DNA of 6,340 bases from Candidatus Eiseniibacteriota bacterium (lineage in GTDB: Bacteria > Eisenbacteria > RBG-16-71-46 > JAFGJU01): positions 1-6,340 of the forward strand of contig JAFGJU010000004.1 in assembly GCA_016928935.1 (NCBI GenBank), in the 5' to 3' direction. Position numbers and translations under genes: made by a program. The notes beneath the pieces were generated by a model that was given only the letters and a program-made list of their open reading frames with translations, ran no database searches and was not told where the DNA came from. Below are positions 6,192-6,340 of this stretch, one piece after another. Numbering within the stretch: position 1 is the stretch's first letter; each line of letters opens with the position of its first letter.

Positions 6192-6340
6192 ATGAAGAAG
6201 ATGAAAGCCATGCTTCTGAGGCGGCAGGCCCCCATCGAAGAGAATCCCCTCGAGATGGTGGAGCTGAACGTGCCTCGACCCGGCCCCGGGCAGGTGTTGC
6301 TGCGAGTTCTGTCGTGCGGCATCTGCCGTACTGACCTGCA
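6192..6340 (+). CDS. Zinc-dependent alcohol dehydrogenase, N-terminal fragment (cut by window edge)
   Basis: The first 49 codons show the start of the medium-chain dehydrogenase/reductase GroES-like domain: KAMLL, then 'VPRPGPGQVLLRV', then CGICRTDL (42-49) followed by a partial His codon. Cys45 and Asp48 align with the catalytic-zinc Cys46 and Asp49 of horse liver alcohol dehydrogenase, so a zinc-dependent NAD(P)H alcohol dehydrogenase is likely; the alcohol substrate cannot be told. The frame begins 6 bases after the sdhB stop with no terminator between, which suggests cotranscription and translational coupling. The Shine-Dalgarno sequence is weak (GCGGAA). An in-frame ATG at 6201 (MKAMLL) matches the usual start of this family and is an alternative. 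About 290 or more residues lie outside the window. Confidence 0.85.
   Translation, partial: MKKMKAMLLRRQAPIEENPLEMVELNVPRPGPGQVLLRVLSCGICRTDL

Overview
The window is bacterial, GC-rich by eye, and gene-dense. It holds two divergent transcription units separated by one 377-base intergenic region. The leftward gene encodes a large secreted protein with a C-terminal 'NPFNP ... IYDVSGRVVR' segment, the FlgD-Ig / type-A sorting-like tail common in the FCB superphylum and related candidate phyla (for example Eisenbacteria-, Krumholzibacteria- or Latescibacteria-like lineages). Well-formed Shine-Dalgarno sequences and sigma70-like promoter boxes argue against Bacteroidetes proper. The exact lineage is an inference; there is no rRNA or other marker here.

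Layout. Positions 1-2322, minus strand: one uninterrupted reading frame of 774 codons, open at the left window edge. It encodes a signal peptide, two OB-fold-like beta domains, a fibronectin-III-like domain, two phospholipase-D HKD motifs and the start of a sorting or adhesion tail. Positions 2323-2699: intergenic control region with an extended -10 promoter for the leftward gene, a sigma70-like promoter for the rightward genes, a 12-bp inverted repeat overlapping that promoter's -35 box, and a GC hairpin / G-run in the leader. Positions 2700-6185, plus strand: a complete succinate dehydrogenase / fumarate reductase operon in the order flavoprotein (A), two membrane subunits (C, D), iron-sulfur protein (B). 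From 6192 to the right edge: the first 49 codons of a zinc-dependent alcohol dehydrogenase, starting 6 bases after the sdhB stop and so probably in the same transcript.

How the genes work together. SdhA and SdhB would form the soluble catalytic dimer (FAD plus 2Fe-2S, 4Fe-4S and 3Fe-4S clusters), anchored by SdhC and SdhD, which together offer enough transmembrane histidines for two b-type hemes. SdhA and SdhB resemble the fumarate reductase branch in their motifs, so the working direction (succinate oxidation or fumarate reduction, probably with menaquinone) is not settled by sequence. The secreted phospholipase-D-like protein is a separate, divergently transcribed function with no evident metabolic link.

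I found no RNA genes, mobile elements, CRISPR arrays or convincing terminators, and nothing that clearly amounts to a new biological system. The points most worth a second look are the domain architecture of the secreted HKD protein, the A-C-D-B gene order with matching histidine patterns in C and D, and the dyad at the sdh promoter.
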